This document shows positions 1 through 10,592 of a stretch of DNA of 64,000 bases, piece by piece (position 1 is the stretch's first letter; the number at the start of each line of letters is the position of its first letter). The position numbers and the translations under genes were made by a program. Source of the DNA: Talinum fruticosum (lineage: Eukaryota > Streptophyta > Magnoliopsida > Caryophyllales > Talinaceae). Location: the NCBI GenBank assembly GCA_021018815.1, contig JAITYX010000007.1:4837001-4901000 (forward strand), in the 5' to 3' direction. The notes beneath the pieces were generated by a model. It was not told the DNA's origin, searched no databases, and saw only the letters and a list, made by a program, of their open reading frames with translations.

Positions 1-2520
1 TAAAAATTACAGAAAATTATATAATGAACTAAATTAAAAATCTGAATAGAATTAAAAACATAAAAACTTTTTTAAATTTTTCAGAAAAATTAAACACAAT
101 TAAAACAGAAAAACAAAAACATAATTTAAAATAGAAAGTTAAACAAATAATCAATTACACTACAATACATATGAAAATAAATAATTAAATTAACTAGAAT
201 ATTAAAACTATTTTTTGGACCGAAACATATGCTAAAAACCTAAAATTAAAATACAAAAATTTAATTTATAAATTTATTAAATTAAAAACTTGCTTTAACC
301 TAAATTAAAAAATAAATTAAAAAATAATTAAATTAATCATAAAAACTAAGAAAATTAATACTAAGAGATTAATACTCTAACTAAACCCTATAATAATATA
401 AAAAATAAAATTAACCAAAGGAAACTAATTTAATCCAACTTCTAACAATTTGACTAAAAATAACAAAAATAAATAGAAAAATAATCCGAAAATTAAAATA
501 TATTAGGACTCAAAATAAAATTAATATAAAATTACTAAGATATCTATCCTATTATCAATTAATGTAATTCATTCTCACGTCAATTATTAGTAAAAACCCG
601 TGAAAAATTCAAAAAAAATATTGATGACAAAAAGTATATTGAATGATTTTAAAGAAGGGATGTAATTAAGAGTAATTTTATTTAAGATAAATTATAGAAT
701 AATATTTTAGAAAATAATTAAAGGATATTCTATTGTTTTTAACAGTGTTAAGGTTAATTCACCAATATTTTTAACCTAAAAAGTATAATTTATATTATTT
801 CAAATTTTGGTTTGATTTGATTTACATTTGAGAATCACAAATTACGTTTTTTTTTCCTTTGTGACTTCAAATTGTGACTCGACTAAAATCTAATGAGATA
901 ACTATCAAAGTGAATAATATATATTTAATTATATATTTTTGGGTGGATGAATAAGATATTTCATTAGATGAGAAAATTTGTTGTTCCTTTCTACTAAAAA
1001 ATAAAATATCTATTGCAAAGATGTAGCAATAACTTCTGTCATTATTTGGTTTATTAATTTGCTAGGAAGATGTGGTTGAGGTGACTAAAGAACATGGTAT
1101 CGGTTTCAAACTAATTTTTTATTAATGGCTTTAAGTTTTGAAAGTGATTGAATCAGCAGGGTCGCTCGGTCAATTGCAGGAGGTCTGCTATGATTAAGAT
1201 ATGAGTTTAACTACTTATTTTATATTTTTAATTTTTAATATACAATTTTTTGTCTAATTTGATTTGTTTGGATCATGAGTTTCTCTCTCTTTCCACTTAC
1301 TTTTTAATTTTGTGTCTATTCTATCATTTTCAAAATACGACATGCATCACGCTTTTACCATACTTATGTTAAGTGTGGAAAGGGTATGAGTGAACAAATA
1401 TTCCACACATTAAATAAGTCGGATGAGAGTCATCTTTAACCACACTCTTATATCCAAAGAAAACAATATCACTCGCCATACTTATATATATGGACATATT
1501 ACCCCTTGAGCGAGTCATTTTTTTTTCCTATTACCAGTTTACACTTGAAGCAAGTTCTATCACCGATATAGACACTTCGGTTGTCACCAGTTAAGCTATA
1601 AAATTCTTTTTAAAATTAACTAGGGTTAATTAAAATATATATTTTTTTACTCTTTACACCATATTTTTCTCTCGAAAGGACCGGGGTTGGGTGATCGCGG
1701 TTGCCCCAACATAGATCTGCCTCTGGATTAAAAATACTTAGTTCTTCGTCAAATTAGGGTTCTGTTCATTAAGGTGAATTTTTTCAGTTTTATTTTATTT
1801 TACTTTTCTTTAAACAACATTAAGAAAAAAAAGGTATAAAGCGGGCACATGTGAAATTTACTGATTCAGCAGAAAATAAGAGAGAAAACGATATTAGAGT
1901 TTGAGATTTGAGGTTTATTTCTTATTTTGATTTTTTCAATATATTAGGCATTGTGCTATAAAAGAGCGAAAAATCGAAAATTTGCATAGAAATATTTCCT
2001 TTATGTGTTTAATTTTTATAAAAATTCTTTTCAATTATTTTTTAAAAAAATTTATTTTTGATTGTATATTTAGTATTTGACTTATATGATTATCATAAAT
2101 TTTCCAATCCGAAATTTTTTTTTATGTATTTCAATTATCTCAAAATAACCGCCACGCTCATTATCCGTCACGCTTATTATCCATGCCAAATAATCATTTT
2201 TTCAAGAGATGTAAATCACCACTCTTAATATACATGGATATACCTTAATAGGTTACTACCACTCTTACAAGAGTGGTTATATTTTTCACATTATTATGTG
2301 TGAAAATGATTTCACGCAACTCATTTTTGCTTATTTTTTTGCCACACTCAATCATGTGTAATTATATAAGAGTGGAAGCATACCATTTTTTTAATAGTGA
2401 TCGTAGCATTTTTGATTATTAATCTCATTTATAAATGTAATTATTAAATATTTAGTTTTTTAGTTCATAACTTATTAAGAAATATTACATTACTCTGTGC
2501 ATAGCACGCGTTCAAACTAC
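1..2520 (+). mobile_element. AT-rich Helitron-like sequence, 5' end outside the window
   Basis: No coding capacity is visible. Positions about 60-320 match, in opposite orientation, a module of the Helitron at 39663-42739 (41760-42000 and its second copy 42240-42450). The right end has a short hairpin (GTGC-ATA-GCAC, 2497-2507) followed by TTCAAACTAC, very like the hairpin plus CTAG that ends the other Helitron. The last four bases are CTAC, not the usual CTAG. Between 560 and 2490 there are only AT-rich stretches and short inverted repeats, such as the 8-bp stem at 2262-2279. More than one element may be merged here. Confidence 0.4.
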
Positions 2521-2989
<469 letters not shown>

Positions 2990-2998
<9 letters not shown>

Positions 2999-3783
2999 GC
3001 GATCATAGGGTTGTTATAGCGATCATAGGGGATAATTGTTGTTGTTGTTATTGTTGTTGTTATTGTATGGGGTTATGATTAGTGATCATAGGGGATAATT
3101 GTTATAGCGGTTATAAATATTAAAAGTCTGTTATAAGTCGTTAAGAAATATTTTGAACTATGACGGTTATAAACGCTTTCATAAACGCTAATTCAAACAT
3201 ACCCTTAAACTGTTATTGATTTATTAGAGTTTTAACTTGGTTAAGTTAAAAAAAACAAAAACTCTCGAAAACAACAAACGAAATTGATGTTGAGATTTTG
3301 ATTCAACAATGTCTAGTTTTATTAATGCAAAAACAAAGTAACGTGAATTATACTTCTTCAACACTTGCATAGAAGATTAGGTGGTTGAGGTGTTGAGGTT
3401 AGAAGAATTTCTAATTTTAAATTTTAAAAATTGAGAGAAATTCTTAGGCCTCCAAAAAGTTGCAAGTTAAATTTATCTTCAACTTATGTCCTGTTCGAAT
3501 TAGCGTTTATAAAACCGTTTATAACCGCTAATTGTTAATAACCCGCTCATAAACGCTAATAACCGCTCATAACTCGCTCATAAACGCTATTACGACTCAT
3601 AACAGTTCATAATAGGTAGTTATAACCGTTATAACGAGATAACCACTATAACAGCTTAATAAACTCATATTATTATTATTTATGATGATAATGATAATGA
3701 TAATGATTATTATTATTATTATTATTATTAGTATTAGTATTAGTATTATTATTATTATTAAGAAAAAATTATTCTTATTATTA

Positions 3784-3833
<50 letters not shown>

Positions 3834-4462
3834 TGTTTAATTATATTATTATTATTATTATATTATTATCATTATTATTAAGAAAAAAATGTATTATTAT
3901 TATTACTAATATCATAACTATAATTATTATTGTTACTATCATTATCGTCGTTGTAACATCTTATTATAATGGTACTCATCGTCATCGTTATCTTACTCTT
4001 GCGACAATTTGATAATATTTTTTAATAATATTTTTGTAACACGCACACATCAACCGACTTGAAAAATATTAAAATTAGTAATGAATTGATTTACAAATAA
4101 ATAACTAACTATTGCGCAACATTTGCTACTACGCCACTAATCATATTAGCTATTTCATCCCTAAGTGCATTCATTGTTTGTATGTTACGATGATCATAAA
4201 ACTCGTTATTTTCATTATTATTATTATTATTATTATTATTGTCATTATTATTAAAAAGTTAATTATTAATATTATTATTATCATTATAACAGTTTATAAC
4301 CGCTCATAACCGTTATAGCAACTTATAACCACTATACAACTCATGACAGCCTATAACCGCTAATTATAACAACTCATAATGAACTCGTAACAACTCATAA
4401 CGACTCATAAACGCTATAAACGCTATAACCGCTAGTTTTAACAGTTGAAACGAACATACCCT
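2990..4462. mobile_element. Non-autonomous TIR element(s) with GGGTATGTTCG ends
   Basis: The segment 3486-4462 is bordered by inverted ends. The left reads GTCCTGTTCGAATTAGCG and the right, reverse complemented, reads GGGTATGTTCGTTT. Subterminal AACCGCTCATAA-like words are repeated many times at both sides (3510-3650, 4285-4440). A further copy of the same terminus, also facing left, ends at 3207 (AATTCAAACATACCC on the plus strand), so two related elements probably lie side by side. The middle is (ATT)n and (TAA)n microsatellite. No transposase is encoded. The class could be hAT; target duplications were not resolved. Confidence 0.5.
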
Positions 4463-5506
4463 TAGTAGATAATAACGAAAAAAATTCTAATTTGGTAGAG
4501 AAGAAACGGAAATTTTAAAAATTTACATAATAAAGTCGGAATTGATAATAAGATAGTGTGTTTATCATATAAATAAATAGTTCATTCTTTGATCATTTGA
4601 CTGAAAATAATATGTCCAAGACATGACATTTTTTGTCATTTATAGTTTATATATCCCAAATATTCCAAAGTTATTTATGACTTTAACCAAAATGGGCCAA
4701 AAACTAAAAATATAGCCACAACAGTTGTTGAACAAATGAAAACCTGTCTAGAAAGCTTTAGAACACCAATGTAGAAGTGGGACGTGACAACCTGACCCTC
4801 TTTTGTAATCTTCCCTCTGATTCTTTTCTTTCCAGTTTAGATATGGTCGACGATGACCAAAACAATGTTTCTGATCAATTCAATGATCACCACCACCCCT
4901 CCGACTTGGTTCACAGAAACATTCCCAATTTCAAGATGATCAATGAATCAACACGAATTCAAAAATTCAATTAAAGAATTTGATCAAAATAAATGGTTCC
5001 ATAATCACAATGGAAATGCTGGAATTTTATTCAAGGATTGCATAAATGATACAATGGGTAATTCTCCAAAAAGAATTCTCGTTCAATTGCAAAAATCCTA
5101 ACCAGCCAATTTCTGTCGCAGCAATTTGCCATTGCCCTCAAATTCAATCCTACAATATTTGTTTCTCCCTAAAAACCCACTTTCTCACTCTTGTAGTGTA
5201 ATTCCAAAACAGTATTCACCCAAAATCAAAACAATCCAATAGCAACTGATCGATAAAATCCAGACCCCCTTTTGAAATGTACAATAGATATAACCCCAAT
5301 CTTCAAAAATATTCACAATTCTACAATTGCCACCAAAACAGAGCATCCTACCCTCTCTCTCTCTCCTCTCTCTGTTCAAAAACAGGCAAAAACTCTGTAC
5401 ATAACTTTTCTTTATTGTGATTTTTCGGGTTTTTCAATTTTTTATTTGGGGGTGGGGGGGTGGGGGAAGGGGGTTAATCAACTCTAGCTCTCTCTCTATC
5501 TGTGTG
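4463..5506. other. Intergenic region and 3' flank of the DUF7138-like gene
   Basis: This stretch lacks the terminal repeats and microsatellites seen to its left. It holds a weak open frame (4777-4974, listed separately) and presumably the 3' untranslated region of the minus-strand gene that ends at 5507. A CT-rich tract lies at 5349-5374 and a G-run at 5447-5471. Confidence 0.5.
4777..4974 (+). CDS. Possible gene remnant, 65-codon open frame of unknown function
   Basis: I do not recognise this frame. It encodes an acidic, Asp/Asn/His-rich peptide (NDHHHPSDLVHRN) with low-complexity character, like the disordered part of a plant regulatory protein. Near its end the next frame (from about 4954) stays open for roughly 50 more codons to a stop near 5100, in a similar Asn-rich style. 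This suggests either a frameshifted remnant or chance. No splice pattern, neighbour or promoter supports a working gene. Non-coding sequence is equally possible. Confidence 0.15.
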   Translation: MGRDNLTLFCNLPSDSFLSSLDMVDDDQNNVSDQFNDHHHPSDLVHRNIPNFKMINESTRIQKFN

Positions 5507-6229
5507 TCAACGAACCTGAGTTTTGGACGGCGGACCAATGGGGCCGGCGTGGGAGCGAAAAGCCAAGGTAACGGCGTCGTTTTTACACCAGTGGAACGGC
5601 ACCGCTTCGTATTCCATCCTTGAGTAGTTCAAGCAAACATCACAGAGCACCCTGTCACTGCTGGCGCCACCGGAAGAGGAAGCGCCGTCGTCGCTGCTCA
5701 TCCCATATCCTCCGCCGTGATTCCCCCTCGAATAATACAAGCTTAGATCGGAATAAACATCCGAATTCAAATTCAATGACATCAAATACCTCTCCTTCTC
5801 TCTCTCCATTTCCTCCCTCAATCTAGTGGCATAATCCATGTACTGCGCCTCCAAATTAGGGTTCCGGCGAAGCAGCACCAATTTCTCCATCCCCTCGGCG
5901 GCCTTGTGGCGGCGGCGGCGGAGGCGACGAGAGCGCTTCAGCACGACGCGGAAGTACGCCGAGGAGGACTCGACCATGGCGGCTGAGAAGTTGAATTTGT
6001 TGGTGACGGGGTGGCGCCGGTGGTGATGGAATGGGTTGGTGGTTCGCTCGAAGTAGATGGTAAGTTGGTGGTAGGAAATCCCGATTTTCTGGCTGATAAT
6101 GGAACGGAAGGCGTGGAAAGTCATCGCCGGCGTTATAACGACGATGCCCAGATCGATTTCTCTCTCTCCGTCGAAGAACACCACCGGGAATACCGCGCCG
6201 GCGAGGCCGTTATCCTCCATCATCATCAT
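5507..6229 (-). CDS. DUF7138-like protein, 240 aa, function unknown
   Basis: An intact single-exon frame of 240 residues stands out from the transposon-rich surroundings by its balanced base composition. Residues about 13-60 (FPVVFFDGEREIDLGIVVI, then AFRSIISQKIGISYHQLTIYF) fit the plant family I know as DUF7138; this is from memory and unchecked. A basic stretch (RSRRLRRRRHK, about residues 98-110) and a predicted helix rich in Glu/Arg (about 123-150) follow. Next come a Ser/Gly-rich linker and a conserved-looking C-terminal part with CDVC and HWC motifs that could bind metal. Four Met codons in a row open the frame, so the exact start is uncertain by three codons. A TATA box lies about 105 bp upstream and the leader is GA-rich. 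The protein may be nuclear, but that is inference. Confidence 0.75.
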   Translation of the reverse strand: MMMMEDNGLAGAVFPVVFFDGEREIDLGIVVITPAMTFHAFRSIISQKIGISYHQLTIYFERTTNPFHHHRRHPVTNKFNFSAAMVESSSAYFRVVLKRSRRLRRRRHKAAEGMEKLVLLRRNPNLEAQYMDYATRLREEMEREKERYLMSLNLNSDVYSDLSLYYSRGNHGGGYGMSSDDGASSSGGASSDRVLCDVCLNYSRMEYEAVPFHWCKNDAVTLAFRSHAGPIGPPSKTQVR

Positions 6230-6333
6230 CGTCGCTTATCTGAAATCTCTAGAGAGAGAGAGAAAGACAGAGAGAGAGGAAATGGCCAAATGGGGAAGGG
6301 GAAGAGGGAATGGTAAAAGTAAGATGAAGGTGG

Positions 6334-6340
6334 TTTTATA
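6334..6340 (-). promoter_or_regulatory. Candidate TATA box of the DUF7138-like gene
   Basis: TATAAAA reads on the minus strand about 105 bp upstream of the first ATG. Between them lies a GA/CT-rich leader (6248-6300), a common plant core-promoter arrangement. The transcription start would fall near 6305. Confidence 0.45.
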
Positions 6341-6701
6341 ATGGCGGGACTGGAATTAGAGGTGGTGGACTAATTTGCCTTGGGGAACAAGTAGCTGCTA
6401 TTTTCACATTTTCTTTCAATTTTAAATTTTAAGTGGAGATATTTAAAATTTGTTTCGGAATTCTATCCAAAAAATCAATGCAGAAAATTTCTTTCATAAA
6501 TCTCGTTGGCAACTGGCAAGTGACTGGCAGCTGTGCGGAAAACAGAGCCTTGCAGACCAAGTACTTTTTTCCTTCTTTTTCCCCTCCTTGTCGTTTTTAT
6601 TTTTATTTTTCAATTTTCTTAGATCGATATACTAGAGTTCAAATTTAAATATTGGTCATCACCTCATAATTAGTTTTATTTACCATTATTATTTATTATT
6701 A
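6341..6701. other. Upstream intergenic region of the DUF7138-like gene
   Basis: No gene or terminal repeat was recognised. The stretch probably contains the rest of the minus-strand promoter, and it becomes AT-rich towards 6700. Confidence 0.4.
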
Positions 6702-6876
6702 ATAGTACGAATTCGTGTTATACACGTGAATAATATTGTCATAATGTCTACATTAAAAAATTATTAAATCATAAAGCGATGTTGCGACTTATTGAGTTTC
6801 TTTTTCTCGATCAGTTGATTTTATTGAATTGGTTTTATTTTCAACAATATTCTTTTACATATTATTCCTTTATAGC
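6702..6876 (-). mobile_element. Helitron 3'-terminal fragment
   Basis: This segment aligns by eye with 39663-39840, the 3' end of the Helitron further right. Shared words include GCGATGTTGC, TTTTTCTCGATCA and ATTCTTTTACAT. It keeps the terminal hairpin (CGTGT-ATA-ACACG on the minus strand, 6714-6726), but the final CTAG has changed. It is cut off at 6877 by the LTR that follows. Confidence 0.55.
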
Positions 6877-9784
6877 TGTAACGTCCCAAATTTTAATCGT
6901 ATTTAATTACTCCGAGTTTATATTTTATTATTTTAATATTATTTAAGAGTAGCAAACTGAAAAAAAAAAAAAAGAAAGGGGGAACGATTTTCTAGAAATC
7001 ACTTAGCCCAAAATAAATCATGGAAAGGCGACAAAATTAATGTTTTTTTTCACGAAGAAAACCAACTCTTCAAATCACTCTCTCTCCTCCCTTCCTTCAA
7101 TCTCCCTCTATGCCTTCCCCTTTTGCTACATCCGGCCAGCCTTCGTCGGATCTGCCGCCGCCGTCGGCGCCCCTGACCGCCATCCCTGTTGCCGCAACTT
7201 CTTTCCTCCCTCTTTTCCGCTCTGTTCTGCGCCAGGCAGAGGCTGTTCTGCCCCTGCTGCTGTCATCGCCTGACCGGGACCGCAGCCGCCTTCCCTTGCC
7301 GCTGTCCGCCGCCCCTGATGCCGCCGTCTAACGCCACTTCGACACCCTCAAGCTCCACCACCTTCCCTCCTCACTTTCATCTGTTTTCTTCTTCATAGGT
7401 AACCCTCTTTTATTCCCCTTTCAATTAAATCTACACTTTATAATTCTATTTTCAAACAAATTAGTGAGTAACTATGCTGAAAAATAGTTTAATTTGTAGA
7501 ATCTAATTAGGTAATTATGTGGTTAGCTTTCAAAAATTAATATCTATCCTAGCCATAAGATGCCATGGTTATCCCTCATGCTTTTCTGTGGTGTATTCTG
7601 AGGTAGAGAAATAAAAGGATCTTAGAGGATGTGGAGATGTCTTTTGCAGTTATTAAAGATAGATCGAGGTCTTATTTTGGGATAATGAGAGGGTTTTATG
7701 CTCCTCTTGATATTGTTAATGTTGTAGGCAGCCCCAATTTGGGCGTAAATAGATCTTTTTAGGTTCCTCCCTTTGTATCCATATCTGTTAGTATCATAAA
7801 TAAATAAAATAAAATAAATCTGTATCAAGAAAATAGAAATATCTACCCTGTGCAAGTTGTACCACTTTACTCTATTGTGTTTGCTTGTGAAGCCCTTTTT
7901 ATTCTTCAAATATATGTTTGCTAACCAAAATCAGAAGTAAATACGAATTCAATTGAGGGACATCATAACAAGGTTGGTAAAAGGGAATATAAATCAAGAT
8001 TACTTTTCATGCCATTTAGAAATGTGTTTGCTGGTTTAAGAAGTGGAGCAACTGAATGGCATATTGGGATCTTAGGTAGCTAATTCAAAGCTGACCCATT
8101 AAATATCCTGTTTGAGTTATAATGCTGCTGCAGGTTGTGTTATGGAGTGTTGCTATTATAGGTTAATTAATGGAATTGTAAAGTTGGGATGTAATACTCC
8201 ATAGTCAAACACAATTAAAGGAAAATAGGAAGTTTGCTTGATTATTATGGTCGTTGATTATGACAGGGAGAGAAATGAATATATGATATGAATTCATTAG
8301 TGAAGAGGTTTAGTTTTGTTATAAGTAGGGTTTAGTTTTGTTATAAGTAGTGTTTAGTGCAACCAATTTGCGCAGATACGGTGACGAGGGATTATTGGAG
8401 TATAAAGTGATGAGTAGGACTATAATACTATATCAATGCTATATAATATGTTACGATGATAGTTATTATAGTAATAAGATAAATTTAATGGGTCTATGTG
8501 TATGTACTCACCAACCGATCAAAAGGACACAATTCGATAAGTGTAATAGATTCTATAGTTCAAATGTTAATCACTTGGCTCACAGAATATTATATAGGCC
8601 ATATGTGTCAAAAATGTTAGATATAAGTTATGAAACTTACCGAAAAGTATTAAGTTGCCAAAGGAATTCTTTAATAACTAATTAAGGAAGTAAACAAACA
8701 TGAAACCTTTAAGAGTGATAAGGAAAATGGTTAACTTAGGTAACAAGAGTTCAAAGAATACAAAATATGTAGGTAATAATCTTGATGACTTCTTAAATGC
8801 ATATGACTTATAAAAGTCTTACTCTAAACACAATCGAGTCGAAACATGGTAACCAGGAAGCTTGTATAGGGAGTGAAAATGCGTTATGAGGTACGTTATT
8901 GTTTGTACCTTTTCCAAAGTGTTTATCTTTATTATTGAGTTTACGGTTTTAATAATACAAATAATTTAGACCCGCTTCACGGTTCACGGTTCACGATTCA
9001 CAATTATAGTTTACGAATCACGGTTATAGGGGCCCTCCCTTATCGATCCGGATAAATGAATGAATTGTTTATGCAGTCATAGTTACATATATGATGATCT
9101 CACGGAATTGCCATGACATTCACATGTACCGAAATGGGTCCTAAACTATTTCAATGATTAACGCATAGTGAAATTACTTGATTTACACATAAATAGCTTT
9201 TGAAATGACATTCACCGACCTTTATAATATATATATTTTTTACAATACAAGGGTAGCGTCATCGGGCTTATGGCTCATTTTTGTTTTTATGTTTTCTTAA
9301 ATGTTTTTAGGGAAAGAAAAGCATGCTAATGTTGGGCAAGAAGTGACAGGAGCAAAGGAATCGGGAAGGGTTAACTCGGATCGGTGATCGGACTTTGGTT
9401 TTTATTTTTGAAGTGCTTTATGATTGGCTTTTGATGGTTGTGTGTTTTTTTTTTTTGTTAAGAAATCCATGTGGATTTAATTTGCTTCCGTAGTTATTCC
9501 CGTTGATGGTAAAATTGTTAAATGTCATAATGTATTTTGGGAAGAACGAACTCATGTTTGGTGGTTTAAATTATGTACATATTGAGTTTGATGTTACGAG
9601 ACTTTAATTGTAAGTGTTTGGGTAAATTGAAAAGATTATCGTATGTCTTGTTGTAATGTTAGCCTAGTCTCTCGAGGAGGGACGGCAGTAATGCCCTAAT
9701 ATGACAGGTGTTTTCTGCTTGCCTTGTTATATTATATTTATTCAATAAGTGTGTTTTATATAGTGATTATCTTGAGGCGTTACG
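6877..9784 (+). mobile_element. Long LTR (about 2.9 kb), 5' LTR of a Tekay/Del-like Ty3 retrotransposon
   Basis: It starts with TGTAACGTCCCAAATTTT and ends with GAGGCGTTACG, the near-inverted TGTAAC...GTTACA ends I associate with Tekay/Del chromovirus LTRs. The final A is changed to G. A GC- and CT-rich leader-like block lies at 7080-7400. Near the 3' end a GGACGGCAGTAA box (about 9681) resembles GGACGGCGGTAA in the solo LTR at 14106-17056. A primer-binding site follows directly, so this is a 5' LTR, not a solo LTR. Small open frames inside are P/S/R-rich by-products of base composition. The family name is inference. Confidence 0.65.
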
Positions 9785-10255
9785 TAAGTAGTATCGAGCC
9801 GAGGTTATGACTTTGGGATATAAGTATAGAAAGATAATGGAGTCACTCGGGAGCAAAAAGGTTCGCATGGGTAGTACGAGCTATAATGATATTATTTGGG
9901 ATCCCCAATGAGCAATTAATAAGGAGAATTGGGCTAGTGTAGTACTTATTATACATAGCCGTCTAAAGTGAGGAGTTTATGTTGATGATTATTTGGGATT
10001 AGTGAGGTTGCAAATATACGATGAAGTATATAAGATTCGATAATGAGGAAATGAGAGAAATATAGAATACATGATTAGAAAGTAACAATAAGAGTAAAGT
10101 TGTGTGGAACCCATAAAAGTTTAGGGAGGAGTACAAGGATGGAGTTGGAAAAGCAAAAAAAAAAAAAAAAGAAAAAGAATACAAACATGGGTAACATTTT
10201 GGGAATCCTTGAAAATTATTCAAATGAGTTCGGATGAAAGCATTGAAGAAAATAA
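9785..10255 (+). mobile_element. Truncated internal region of the LTR retrotransposon
   Basis: A short piece of leader follows the primer site. No gag frame can be recognised. The segment ends where LINE-type sequence begins; the exact junction was not identified, so the right border is a guess between 10255 and 10590. Confidence 0.4.
9789..9799 (+). other. Degenerate primer-binding site (initiator tRNA-Met type)
   Basis: TAGTATCGAGC, followed by CGAGGTT, resembles TGGTATCAGAGC, the plant primer site complementary to initiator tRNA-Met. It sits 4 bp after the LTR end, as expected. Confidence 0.6.
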
Positions 10256-10592
10256 TTGTTGCTATTGTTTATATTATTTATTGTTTATTATATTATTGCT
10301 ATTGTTTTTTGTCTTTCTGGGCGAGATGAGATTCAAAATGTTCTGAATTTCCCAAGGTTATTTTTCCGACCAATCCGAAAAGGGCCGATTCTAGCTATGC
10401 AAGTTGTCTTCTTCTGTCCATTTTTTATTTCATGTTTGGTTTTTAAGTGAGTTGAATTATGAATGTGGTATGATAAAGTGTGTTATAGTCGGTGGTTGGA
10501 TTTTCTCTTTTAAGAACTTGATTGATCTTTATTTCTGGGCTGAATTTTTTTCCTAATATTAGTTTATATTGGGTCTATTTCAAAGTTATTTT

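Noticed and set aside
6877..9784. Interpretation as a solo LTR
   Set aside because: A primer-binding-site-like sequence follows directly at 9789 and no target duplication of the left flank is seen at the right end, so a 5' LTR of a truncated element fits better.
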